The position numbers and the translations under genes are program-made. The notes under the pieces are model-generated. The model did no database searches, was not told the DNA's origin, and saw only the letters and a program-made list of their open reading frames with translations. From positions 194,901-258,900 of the forward strand of contig JAAGOF010000070.1 of NCBI GenBank assembly GCA_010645155.1: a stretch of DNA of 64,000 nt, written 5' to 3'. This DNA is from Tigriopus japonicus. Taxonomy: Eukaryota > Arthropoda > Copepoda > Harpacticoida > Harpacticidae. Each line of letters opens with the position of its first letter. Position 1 is the stretch's first letter. This document shows positions 1 through 14,912 of the stretch, piece after piece.

Positions 1-2143
1 GAAGACGGACCGTCATGGAGCTCATATGCAATTGCCACAAATGAATTAGTGGAATCATCTGGACCAATTTCCATTGGACCCCAATACTTACCAGCAAGTC
101 GACCCCCAAGTCGCCCAGCATCCCGTCCCCACAGCCGATCGCACAGCATTACCCGTGAGCAAGGTATACGAAGTCCCAATGGGGTGGTCATGAGAGAACA
201 TGCCGCAGGTCAAGGTAATGTTAGCAATGGAATCCGTCCTCGATCGGCAAATATGTCACCTCAACGATGGACAGTTGTTTCGCCTTCTGGGACCTTGTCA
301 AACTCCTCTCCTTCACACGGGATCAAATCAAAAATCAAGGCTAGAACAGGATCCATCTCTCCAACAGGGAACAGGTATGGAACTTGTTTTGTGATGAACC
401 AGATCTTTCATGAATTCCTGAAGATTGTCAAACTTTTTAATCGATATCGAACATCAATTGTATTCCCGCCCATTTTCAATGAAATAACAATCCTAGGTTT
501 ATTAAGTCTCATGTTTAAAGGCTTAAGCAGAATCAAAATCCTATAGAGCCTCAACTCCACAACCACTTTCAAACTTAAAACTAGGGACGGGCAAATAGTG
601 TAAAAAGATTTTTAGTAACATAAACCCATTTTTCTGCCTTTTTGCACTTTTTATATACGATTTTTGCCAAAATTGACAAATTGTTAAGAAAATGTAGTGG
701 CTTTTGAAAGAATTTTTAGTTTCAAGATAAAATTTTGAACTAGTCAAAAAAGCTTGCATTTGCAATCAAACATTCTCAGCACCTAGAAGAAATATGTGCA
801 TTTCAGACAGAAACCTCACACTTTATTCACCATCTTGGCTTTAACTTAGCATCCCATCCGCTGACTAAAGAATCTCATTGTTTCCAACCAACAAATAGCA
901 AACTTAAAGAAACTCAAGTTATGGTAATGTAAGGATATGACAAACCATATAGATTTTAGGCTTAGGTTTGCTGCCTACAAAGATCGCTTTTTCTAAAAAA
1001 GGCCGTTATAAACTTGAAATCGTCAAGTTAAGGATACATCAGTGAAGCAGTACACGTTGTTTAATTGTTTGACTCGTTAAATGTTTAACTTGGAGACATT
1101 AATTTTAAGTTCCAAAAGTATTTGAGAACAGTTTTGATGTGATAAGACAATGCCACATTTGAAATTGAGTTCTGGTAATTACCATGGGTCAAATATTGCA
1201 GGAATGTCACTTAAAACATGTTTAAAACACATTAATGAAGATTTTCTTTGATACATTTGCTGGGCACATGTGGGTCTTAAGTATTGGTGAAATCGATTTT
1301 TCTGTTCAATTTTCAATGGCTATTTTGGAACTACATTTTAGAAGGACGAAAACGGACTGATGTTAAGCCATAGTAAACAACGGCTCAATAGATTTCGACA
1401 ATATTTTAGGTATAGACAACTAAGAGACCACCTTAGGAATGGAAAATTCAGAAGATTGTTTTCTAGAGTATTTTTAATGACTTTATATCCTTTTTTGGTC
1501 GTGACCTAATAAATAGAACTCAATTACTTGGGCGGCATTGTCTCTTCACCTCATCACCTCAAACTAGTCTCAAATGTCTTTGAAACTTATAAATGACTTC
1601 TCCAGCTCAATTAAGAGCCGTAGGTACTCCATGAATGACGTTATCAGTGCAAATGCAAGTTATTTGCTCTTTTTCGACATTTATTTGCACTTCCAACATT
1701 TTTCTGCACTTTGTTTTGCACTTTTGGGTACATTTTTCTGCAACTTTTGGTAACTAAAAGGGTGAGTTTGTTTGCACTTTCTACCTGTCCCTACTTATGA
1801 CCTTTCTGTTTTCAGTGGAACTTTGCAGCTTTTGTCCAAGCGATCCAAGAGCCCTGCAACACCATCAAAGAATTTAAGTCTTACCATGCCCAAAAGAGGT
1901 GGCACATCCTACTCAATCACATCCGATTCCGACAGCGACCGCCCTCCAACGGCACACTCCCCAAGTCCCGCCAAAGTGTACAGCAATGCCGAATTGACGG
2001 ACCAACTAGAGCGTTTGAGCCGCTACATTGAGCAACGCGATCAGGGTGGCGATCAAAATCAACCAGTTTGCATGTCGGATGCGGAAATGGAAAGTCACCT
2101 TGAAGGCATTCGCCGCGCGCTTCAAACGGGTTCCAAAAATTAG
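1..2143 (+). CDS. C-terminal part of an unidentified Ser/Pro-rich protein (two last exons, 5' end outside window)
   Basis: Two exons join in frame: 1-374 (open from the window edge, ending at donor CAG|GTATGG, phase 2) and 1816-2143 (after acceptor TTTTCAG, stop TAG at 2141-2143). Together they give about 233 residues. The visible protein is rich in Ser, Pro and Arg. It has a repeated SRP-type stretch near visible residues 25-45, an acidic SDSDSD patch in the last exon, and a predicted helical segment close to the C-terminus (NAELTDQLERLSRYIEQRD). It reads like the disordered cytoplasmic tail of a larger signalling or adhesion protein. I see no catalytic or named domain and do not recognise the family. 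The intron (375-1815) is mostly filled by a hAT-like element. A possible polyadenylation signal AATAAA lies at 2554-2559. Confidence 0.7.
582..1793. mobile_element. hAT-like non-autonomous element in the intron of the first gene
   Basis: The left end reads TAGGGACGGGCAAATAGTG and the right end, reverse complemented, reads TAGGGACAGGTAGAAAGTG. These form imperfect terminal inverted repeats. The flanking octamers are CTTAAAAC (574-581) and CTTATGAC (1794-1801), matching at 6 of 8 positions, which is the duplication length of the hAT superfamily. No transposase reading frame is present. The interior repeats TTTGCAC/TCTGCAC words near the right end. The element accounts for most of the 1.4-kb intron and does not disturb the splice sites. 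Confidence 0.55.
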
Positions 2144-4491
2144 AGAAATATACTTTAACTTAGAAAGCAATGAGACGCGAAATTGGACGTGTGTTTTTGG
2201 TTTTATATTCCAGAAATGCGGCTTGCACTCGCAGTAATATAGCAGAAGTAATAATAGAAGTAGGCTTTGTTGTAGTAGAGGGGGGGTAGTTTTTTGTAGT
2301 AGGAGGAAGGTGTAAGTTATTTTGTGGTAATAGCGGAAGGAGTACTTTGCTTATTGGATAGAGTTGAGTTGGGATGTGTTGTGGTTGCTTTACAGCATAA
2401 ATGATAACTTTAGTTAATGTAATATTTCTCGTTACTATTATGGAGAAAGAGAGCAAGAAGAGGAATTTGTCGCCCATCCTCTTTGCCTTTTCGATCGGCA
2501 AAAAAAATCTGGGGTTGAAAAGTAACTTGAGGGATGTTTCGCTACTACAAGGGAATAAAAACCATGGGCGATTTTGTCCTGACATGTTTTTGAGTTGTAC
2601 AGGATAACCAAGTCTAAAGATTGGGACAAAATCAAAGTTTAACTGCGTTTTGAAAGTGGTTAAACGAGAAAGCGTACGAGTTTTGAACTCGTGGAAAATG
2701 TGATCGGAAGTTTTATTATTAGTAGCGGTAGTATATTTATTATATCTGAAGGAATATTTACTTTTAGGATAATATTTGGAAAGGGCTGGCGGAGTAATAA
2801 ACGGCCAAAAATAACAGGTTCACTATCTTTTTTTTTGGTCAAGTTATTGTCTTCATTTGCTCTCCCTCGCCCAGTAGCTCACAACCCAATTGCGATCTTC
2901 AGTGCATGATGGTCGGTTGTTGGCGTTTTTACAATAACTTGTTGGGATCCCCCAGTTCATGTCTCAATTGAACAAAGGGCCCATCTTGTTGAGAGAGAGA
3001 GGAGTCTCGCTTTGCACGAGTGTACATGAATATTGTTATTATTACTGTATGAAGTTTGGTGGTGTCGGAATAAGGACATGTGGAGTAATAGTTGCAGTTG
3101 TAGAAGAAATAGAAGTACATTGTGATCGACATGATTTGCCATTGGCGGTTTGTTGTTCAAGTTATTGAGATGAAAATGTGAAGAGAGTTCAAGTTTGGGC
3201 TGTACAGTCACTTCTTCCACACATGACAAAGGTTGTAGTCGTATTTCTGAAGAAAAAGCTTACCAATGCAAGAATACTGATCGACTCTAAACCATGTGAT
3301 GTAATAAGAATGGATGGAGGGATGGAGGGAGGGAGGGAGAGTGGAAATGGTGGTGTTCGTGTGTCTCGCCACGTCCTCTAGGAAGTACTAGTAGTTGGTT
3401 GTCCAAAGGATAATAATGCCACTGTTTATCAGGTCTACGTAATAATGTGTTGTCGTCGTCGTCGGTCAAGGGTGGGGCTCGCTTTGAAAGGTCAATGATC
3501 ACTGTCTTCCTCGTGTGGGATTCAGTACACCATCGTGTCAGTCAGTATTAGATGCATCGCTTGAGAACCTCGTCAACATTCATACATATGATTTTCTCGC
3601 ACGTTTAACGATGAGAGACAAGAAGAACCAAAAGATGAACAATGACTCAAAATTTTCACTCCGCAGCTATTCCTTTTTTGTACAAGATGGCATCGACGGT
3701 TGGTCCATCTTTCGAGATTACTACTTAGCGGCATGTTTTCTTTTGGACCAAGATTGGAAAGGAAAACGATTGGAATTTGGAAAATAACGTGGATTCTAAT
3801 CAAAAAGGAGGCATGAAATGCACTTGCACGATTGATACATAAGATTCGTATGTACAACCTTAACAAGGGTGCTTGGGGGCCTTTTCCGTTTGAGGATAAA
3901 AATTAAAAATGCCATAGATAAAGATTGGGGTGGTCTCTGCCTTTCGTTGAGCGCCTGTTTCACGAGGCTTTTGCTACAAGAAAGAACCGTCCTTCAAGCC
4001 ACGAGGGAAAGGGCAACGAACGAACGAATGAGGTTGTGGTTATAATGAACCAAGATCAGGAACAGGAATCAATACACAGGGAGGGAAACGAGCGACATGG
4101 GAGAATTAAATCTTTTCATCACAGTTTTAGACATTGTTCACTTTTCTTTCCTTCCTCTTCAAACTTTGTCGGTTGAAAACTCACTGGTTGCAACGTTTCT
4201 CTCCAATAGATTCAAGGTGGGTGTTTGTTGTAGTAGTAGTTGTTGATTTTTCACAGTGTTGTAGCCATTAGATCAAAAGATTATCCAGTACCCGTTGGCG
4301 AACGAGGGTAGGGAACACGATTTATGTATGTATAGCACTTGTTAACCACCACTCACACTAGACAACATTCCATCATCAGATTTTGTACTATCATTATTTT
4401 TTATGTTATTTTTTGGATTCTCCAACCCTCGTGGTCTCATCCGTGTCAGCTGTTGACGGACGGCTCCTGCTACTACATGCACATTTCTTCA
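2144..4491. other. 3' flank and intergenic stretch between two convergent genes, no gene seen
   Basis: This lies between the stop codon of the first gene and the stop codon of the BTB zinc-finger gene, which face each other. It probably holds both 3' untranslated regions. Short purine-rich GGA repeats occur near 3310-3345. Open frames here are short, overlap each other on both strands and match nothing I recognise. Confidence 0.5.
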
Positions 4492-7396
<2,905 letters not shown>

Positions 7397-10300
7397 CTTT
7401 AAGCCACAGAGGGGATGAGGGCTCGCAAAGAGTTCGAGCTCACCAGAATTCGATGTCGTTTGAGGTCAGACTGAGGAGAGTTTCTTGGGGAATGTGCGAG
7501 TAACAAAAGACCAATTGCAAGGAAACGGGACCAATGCTGAAAGAAAACGAGAATGGAAACCCGAGTTAGGGAGGGTTGCTTGCAATTTGCTGCTCATGTC
7601 CAGTAGTCCTTATTTTCCTTATCTCCTTTTTCGATGGAAACTGCAGCCTTGTTCAAGAGAAGAAATGCGTAAGTTGTTTGATCACTTGCCTTACTCGTGA
7701 CTCGGGGGGCCAGCTCGCTAACTTACCAAAAGAGAGCTCTCTAACGCTAATGTTAAAAGTCATGCTATATATTTAGTTGCTATGCATGCCCGACGATCGG
7801 CACGAATTCTAGGGAGGATTGCCAAACTAGTCGGACAGAAATAGACAGTGAAAGGAACAACAACATCTTGTCCTCTAAGAGACTTGACTATTTTGATTCA
7901 GGCAACAAACTATAAGGCACATGTGCGCATTTACTTGTTGGTGTTGTCTCCTCAACGAACGCACGTGGAACTAACCAACTCGTTGTAATAAAATAGACCC
8001 ACATTCAAATTGCTCGCGATCACTGAGCAATCATGATCTCGTCACCATGATGCGACTGTTAGCTTTTATATAAAACGATACGTCTTCATTTTGGATCTCC
8101 CGATGCCATTGGTCACCATGCTCTCTCTCTCTTTCTATCTCTCTTATGTCTCTCAGCCACGATTAGCTCGAGGGCAATAACGAGCGAGAGATCCGCCAGC
8201 TCAAACTAGACTTGATGAGTAATTAGGGAGAACAAGTGTGCCTTGTTGGTTATAGTCGGTTATGGCTTCCATTCATCCAGGTAGACCCCCACGCACCTCC
8301 GTTTGGAATCACCAATTTTGTCACCCTGTGGTGCATGATCAATGGGCAACTCCCAGACCACCATTGTTTGAATTTGTTGCTTAAAAAGCAATAGAATTCA
8401 GCAAAAGCTCGCTCTTTAGGTTATAGTTACGGCACCAGCTAGCATATATAGCCAACATTGGGGACTAACAAGTCGCAAAACCCAGAGCCCTGAATTGGCG
8501 TTTTCATCGGGTGCCAGAGCTCGATCAATTCAAGACATTAGCTACATGGTGTAATGCTAACTCTACCAAACCGGTGCGTTCGAAAAATTGATGTAATGCA
8601 ATCCCTTCCTCAGGTCTGGTTCTCTCTTGGCCATGAAAGCAGCCATGTTTTGGAGCTTGTGCGTGCATGTATGCCAATCTAAAAGGCCTGATCGTATTTG
8701 TTCACGTTTCAGGTCAGTGAATTTGAATGGTGAACATGTTCTACTTGGAGTTGTCGGCGACGCACTCTCCCGTCGATCCTCTTCGTTTTGATGATGGGAG
8801 TAAACGTAACTCGGTTTCATGTTCGTCCGTCCGCAGAACTGAGAATACAAGAAAAAGAGAACTTGCATGCCGCATAGACCTACATAGATGTTAGTAGTGC
8901 TCTGTGCAAGTATTCAGGGTAAGCCTCTCAAAGGTGAGCTCAGCTCTGTTCAGGCTGACAACCATTGAGGACGTCACCATAGGAGCTCGTTGGCTTCGCC
9001 CCTGGACTCTACATGAGTAGTAGGTCTATATACTGAGTAATGTCTACTGTCTCTGCTGCCTTTCTAGCTCGACTAGCTCGTCGATCCAAGCGGGACAACC
9101 GACTGTACTCTGAACCCGAGTCAACTCTCCAACCACACCACAACGACTTTTGTTCATCTGGCAACCAGTTAGTTGTTGGTTGCGTTGTTGGCATGCTAGC
9201 TTGCTCACTGCTACTACTCGTCCTGGAGGGCTGCCGATCTTGTTACCGTCATCGTCATATCATGTATGTACGTACAAAGGATCTAGAACTTACCAACGGT
9301 GGATTTGTTTTGAATATGAGACGCCTTTCAATCGGGGAACACGTGCGATATATAGAAGAAGTCACTTTCCAATTCCGAGGAAGCAGATTCTTTTTTAAAT
9401 TCTGAATCAGCAAATCTTCGTCTCGGCTAGGAAAACAAAACACTCCAACACAAGTCACGATTGAAAATAGGAGGTGAAGCTCTCCTCGAGCAAACTCCAA
9501 CTGGAGACTGGCGGAGTACGCAAAAATCCTCGCGTACTACTCGAGTGTGACTCCGGCCACTCACCACTTACTCTGATAACGACGGCAACTACAGCAAAAG
9601 CAACAACAACACCGACGCCAATGACGACCTGGATGTTGCTGCCCAAGCCCATGAATATGACGGCGGTCTTGGAGAAGTGTTTCAAGTATACAACCTGCGT
9701 GTCGTGTGAGGAGAAGACACACATGGACGGACAGGCTTGGAGAAGAATCATCCTCTTCGTACGTACGGCCTTTACTTCGGCATGTACAGACTATCTTCAA
9801 CGTGTGTGAGTGAGAAGTTTATAGTATAGTACTTTTGGATCTGAGAGAGGCACGAACGACTGAGATGCCGACGATCACCATTTCCACAACATCTTTAACA
9901 ACAACAACGGGATGAACCCGAACGCCGTTGGCCTGATCACCTAAGCAATCCTGGTCGGGCCAAAATACGTAGGCAACAGCAACAACCGAGTGGAAACATG
10001 TTACGTACGTTCACTCCCCGGAGTACAACAGTCTTCCAAATATAGTTGCCGTTCATCACCGGCAAATATTACTTTCATGCAAACAACGTCACCTCTAATG
10101 TTTGTACGACATTGATAGCCGCCTTTTCTCTACTAGCTTGCAAAAAGTTACGACATATTGTTAAATGCAACCATTGTATGTATGTATTTGGTTCGGGGCT
10201 CAATTGTATATTGACATAACATTTCACTTGAAAAAAAAGCATACAAAGAGCCTTTAGATGCCTCGCAATGAAGTGTAGAGGTAGGTATCTTCTTTACCGA

Positions 10301-11984
10301 GAGGCCTTTGAGTAATCAAAGTGCGCCCAGGTAGGCTCGTTTTGAAAAAAAATGTACCTGCGTCTTTAAAGCGTCCAACCACCATCCTGCCAGCCTTGCC
10401 AACAACTGAGAAGGCACCGTGTCATGCTTGAGTATACCTAGAATGGCCTGGACTTGGTGCAAGCATTAGCGTAATATCATACTTGGCAGAATGTTTCGTC
10501 TCTCTCTTCACTTCACACACTCTCATAGATAGACACGGATGCCACACAAATGATTACCTTTTCGTTTCTTTCGAACTCTCCATAGGCGAGGATCTTACGT
10601 AGCATACTTTAGTAGTAGTTCGATCCATCTTGCCGTATCTCTAACGCATTGAATCTCTCCCATAAACAGGCGGTTCCAATAGCAACCGAGACTGGCATTC
10701 ACGTTTTCAAGTTTCGTGCACCAAGTTAGGGCCAACCAACTATCCATCGATTCATTGAGGCGACCTCCTTTACACGCCCTTTCATTGAAGTTACCATTTA
10801 GGTTGAATTAAAGTCAAAATCTAACATTGCTATAGGTTGAACAAGTGTCTTTTCAGCAGGCTCGTTGCAATGAACTTGTTATTACGCACCACTATATAAA
10901 CGTATGACAAAGCTAGACAAAAGTTGCATGCACTGTTCAAATCTTTTGGTTACATCACTTTCTTCTGAAAACGATGCAGACTAAAAAAAAGCATACAAGG
11001 CTTCAAATAGAATTTCAAGGACCTGTATACATTTTACAATTCGGCCTCTCTGGAATCGGCCGATTCAAGTTCTGTTCTTAATAGCCGTTGGTGCTACATT
11101 ATGATCGCACTAAGCCACATTAACCTTAAAAGTCGCTTTTTACCTCACTTTTCCAGAACGCAGGGAAATAGCTGTATCTGATATCTGTGAATCAATCCTT
11201 AGAGGTGGAAATGAAAACAGCCCAAAAATCATATTAATTCAACTCAATCGATGCCACACAGAAAATGATCCCAACCCACAATAAAAAAAGTGGCCAACAA
11301 AAAATATTCTGTGACAAATCAACTCACAAAAGAAGCACACCATGCTATCTTGGTTTGAGAAAGCACCAACTTACCAACGAAAGTTGATTATGCAAACAAC
11401 TTTTAGGTCCTCAAATCAAACTCAAAAAAAGGGCGAAATGATAGAGTAAGAGCAAGAGAAACCATCGAGTTAGAAAATGAATGCAACTTCTAAGCAATGT
11501 GCCTGAAAATTTCTGAGTGACTGGGGTCAATACATCCTCAGAAGTTCAAAAAAAAATATCCACTTTTTGTGTCAAGATGCAATTTTGGGTGGTTGTATTA
11601 AATCAACGATCTCCCAGGCTTTTATATTTTTATGACCTACCAATCAGCTGTTGATTTAAGGCCCGTACAGGCGTGGCCCGAACGGGGACTGGGGTCAAAA
11701 GTAGAAATCGTGCCGTAAAGACGAGAGCATGTATACATACTCCAATATTCGTATTACAACAGGGCAGAGGCATAGTCACGATCTACAGAGTACCACAGGC
11801 CGTACGTAAGCTGCACTAGTTCATATGCTAGGGAGTATAACAAAATCATATGCCGTATGTCGACGCAACCAATTCAGAAGTCAATTTAATGGTCGTTGAG
11901 GATATTCTCCGTGCATCTACAACTTTTGACCCGCCGTTTCTGCGTTGGGTGTACTGGAGGACAAATTGACTTGATTTTGGTATA
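7397..11984. other. 5' flank of the BTB gene and long intergenic stretch, no supported gene
   Basis: The first few hundred bases are the likely 5' untranslated region and promoter of the BTB gene; the ATG at 7396 has the favourable context AAAG-ATG-G. A CT-rich run lies near 8120-8160. Open frames at 8563-8868 (minus) and 9040-9405 (plus) are short and lack recognisable domains. I see nothing definite in 9.4-11.98 kb. Confidence 0.4.
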
Positions 11985-11992
11985 CTCTTGTT

Positions 11993-12171
11993 CAGGGGTC
12001 GGCAACCTGTGGGCCCAGGAACTATGCGAAAAGTCAAAAATAGTGGGCCAAATGATCAAAAAGTGAGCTCTTTGATCATTGAAATGGGGGCCATGAACCT
12101 TCCAGCATCTGTTTGGTGGGCCCAGACAAAATTGGTGGGGCTTGACTTCAAAAAAAGGTTGCCGACCCCTG
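11993..12171. mobile_element. hAT MITE, 179 bp
   Basis: Terminal inverted repeats CAGGGGTCGGCAACC and GGTTGCCGACCCCTG are perfect over 15 bp and match the well-known hAT end CAGGGGTCGGCAA. Flanking octamers CTCTTGTT (11985-11992) and CTCTAGTT (12172-12179) agree at 7 of 8 positions, the hAT target duplication length. The interior is too short to encode a transposase, so it is a non-autonomous miniature element. Confidence 0.85.
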
Positions 12172-12388
12172 CTCTAGTTATTTGGATTAGGCACGTTAAC
12201 ATGAGTCTCATGGGTATATTCTCAGCAAACATTTATGCGTTTCAAACACAACGCATAGGCTTAAAGTAATTTGACTGCATTCTACGAACCTGATATGAAA
12301 AATATGAGAGGATTTCTAAGGCTGATTTCTATGATAACAAGTATCGGATCTCATTACGGAATTGCTCCTTACCTCTCGGTTTCCCATC

Positions 12389-13114
12389 TCACGGTGTTCC
12401 GAATAGAACACCGAATGGAATACATTTTCCAAAAAAAAATCTTATGCAGTATCAAAGACACTCAAAGTTGGGTAATACTTGAAACATTAAACCGATTTTT
12501 TCAAAACTTTTAAGTTTCGATTTTAGTCCAATTTGAGCATGGTCCTTCTAGAAATCGTAATTTTGAATATGAATTTGTTACACATATTTATTTGTAGTTT
12601 TGGCACAACACACATCATAACGTACTCTAAATAATTATGAAATATGCTTTCCAAAAATCTTGTTTAAGTGCATTTTAAGTGATATTTTTTCTTATTTAGA
12701 GCTATTTTGACATCAGTTCCAAAACTAAAAAAAATCATTTATTTTTGCAATTTTGAAAATCTATGTGAAATGTTTTGGAATTTGTTTTTTTTTTTCATAT
12801 AACTGTAGCGTTTTTCGGCTTTTTGGGGTCCTAAATGGACCATTCAAAGTCAAATAACTCAGCTGTCGATGAATGAATTTTTATTCAATTTGAATTCATA
12901 CGGTAACTAAATGGTCTCTAAGAATGGGTTAAATAAATTATTTAAAAATGTTATAATTAATAGTTTTTTAGGTATATAACTTTTTCCCTGGACCTAAAAT
13001 TATATAATATACAATAAAAGTAAAGTTGTTCCCCATTGAATTGTGGGTCCAAAAAATGCCATGATGTCTTGGGTATTTTGATTCAAACCTAAACAGCCAT
13101 TCGGAACACCGTGA
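12389..13114. mobile_element. Inverted-repeat element, repeat family A, copy 1 (most complete)
   Basis: The ends read CACGGTGTTCCGAAT and, about 700 bp on, ATTCGGAACACCGTG, a perfect 15-bp inverted repeat. A second nearby CACCGAAT word follows the left end. No clear target duplication was found, so the superfamily is open. The AT-rich interior has no long frame. Copies or pieces recur at 13985-14266, 28691-29300 and 30308-31240, recognised by a shared GACACTCAAAGTTGG word and by the word CCCATTGAATTGTGGGTCC. Confidence 0.65.
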
Positions 13115-13984
13115 TCTTCAATCACGCAAGGTTAAGGAACACTAATCCAAGACAGCATTTTTAATCGAGTATATTTTTTGAGTTCTTGGATAAGAGGACA
13201 TAAAAAACTTGGAACGACGAACTCAGTGCGTTGGAAATTTGACACAAGAAATATTACCGTTACAATTACTGGGTCGTCTCATTTGTATTTTTTGCTTTAT
13301 TCAAATTAACTACGATATTTGAGAGCAAAGTATAAAATAGGTTTAAAAATCACGTGAAAAGGCGAAGGCCTTTTAAGCTTGCATTGAAATACCCGAACAC
13401 AACTTTGCAAAAGTTGGGAAACTTTTAGTTTTGTTCAATAATGAGTGCACGAAAGAAGTTACATAACTAAAACCCTACTAAGCATAAATTTTAAGAATTT
13501 TCGAAAAATCCATTCTTACAGATTTCACAGAGCAACTCAATTTCAAAAATAGAAATGATTAATTTTTCCTGGTTATGTCAAAAAAGATCAAAATACTATG
13601 TTATATCATTAGAAATGATTTAACGTTCAATTTTTGGTAAACATATTTTTTACTTTTTAAGTGTATACTCCTTCAGTATTTGATAAAAGTTGCAAATCTG
13701 TTCAACGGATTTAATTCCACATGTATGATTTCTTGAAGTCCACTAGTAAAGCGGACTAAAATTAAAACTTGTAACGTTAACAAGATTTCTCAAAATATGT
13801 ACATAATAGTCAATTCAGAGAACATAAAACACAGTGAACAACATGTTATCAATGTTGTGTAAGAACTTTTATAAGCGCTAATATATACTATTGTGGGCAT
13901 TTTGATATAACCTTCAAAACTCTTGACATTCAAAAGTTTAAAGAACTCTTTAGGAGCTTCTTTTTTTAAAACTGGAGCGTTCAT

Positions 13985-14266
13985 GGGTAAAATTTGAGTC
14001 ATTAAAACTCAAACATCTAGCTGATAATGTATTTTTATTTAATTTCAATTGAACAACTTTTCAATTGGCCTCTAAATATGTATTTTGACAACTTTTCAAA
14101 AATAATTTGATAGGTCTTTGGGCATTTAACTTTTTCCCTAGGTCAAAAAATATATAATACACTAAAAAGCTAAAGTTGTTCCCATTTGATTGTGGTTGGT
14201 CCAAAATAAGCCAAGATGTATTTGGGTATTGCAATCGGAGTTTGAAAAGCCGTTTAAAATAGAGGC
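13985..14266. repeat. Repeat family A, partial diverged copy
   Basis: This matches the right half of copy 1 in the same orientation. Shared words include the AACTTTTTCCCT...ATATATAATA stretch, AAAGTTGTTCCC...GATTGTGG and GGGTATT before the right end. It lacks the left half and the right terminal repeat is degraded. Confidence 0.5.
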
Positions 14267-14291
14267 GTTACAAAAAATATGGTCAGCTATA

Positions 14292-14311
14292 CCTAACCTA
14301 ACCTAACCTAT
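14292..14311. repeat. Short interstitial telomere-type repeat, four CCTAA units
   Basis: Four consecutive ACCTA/CCTAA pentamers occur here. TTAGG/CCTAA is the usual arthropod telomere repeat. Four units could be a healed break, or chance in AT-rich DNA. Confidence 0.45.
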
Positions 14312-14603
14312 CTTTCTCGCCACCCAACATTACAGCCCGGAATTCAACCTTGTTATGGAGCAGAAATCTTAGACGTTTCAAGGAGCAAGTTCAGCTGACG
14401 ATAACTATCAGAGGGCCAAAGGGGTCCTGACTCAAAAAAGTTTCAGAATCCTCAATGTACTGTAGACTCCATGAAGATTTCCCTACAAAAAATTTGACAA
14501 AAAAAGTCTATGAATGTTTGGCGTAATTGAAACTAAATCATTGGAGTTCGGTACCTTTTTCCAGATATGGTTTGATTTGTTCTTCAAAAACATGAGCAAT
14601 TAA

Positions 14604-14908
14604 CCCTACAAAAAATGTCAGCTTATACGCCCTGACCTCTTGTGGTCAAATTGAAACATAGTTGCCAGCTAGTGGAGTGATAATCAATGCCACCCTTTTG
14701 CAAAGTTCAGGATTTATCCTTCATGTATTAATTTCCTTTTAGTGGAATTATGTTATCAAAATCGCATACTTAAGAGAAATTTTACCGTGAAGAAGATGTA
14801 TAACGTTTTCCCAAAGAGTTGCATTTTGTATGACCATCTGGCAAAAATGTTTCAATTTGACCACAAGAGGCGTTGATCAGGGCGTATAAGCTGACATTTT
14901 CTGCAGGG
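14604..14908. mobile_element. piggyBac-like MITE, 305 bp
   Basis: Long imperfect inverted repeats begin CCCTACAAAAAATGTCAGC and, on the other strand, CCCTGCAGAAAATGTCAGC. They continue through CTTATACGCCCTGA and CTTGTGGTCAAATTGAAACAT. The left flank is TTAA (14600-14603) and the right flank TTCA (14909-14912). A CCC-starting inverted repeat at TTAA is typical of piggyBac. There is no coding capacity. Confidence 0.6.
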
Positions 14909-14912
14909 TTCA

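Noticed and set aside
9040..9405. 121-codon frame with a hydrophobic segment
   Set aside because: Equally good frames overlap on both strands, with no splice context or family match.
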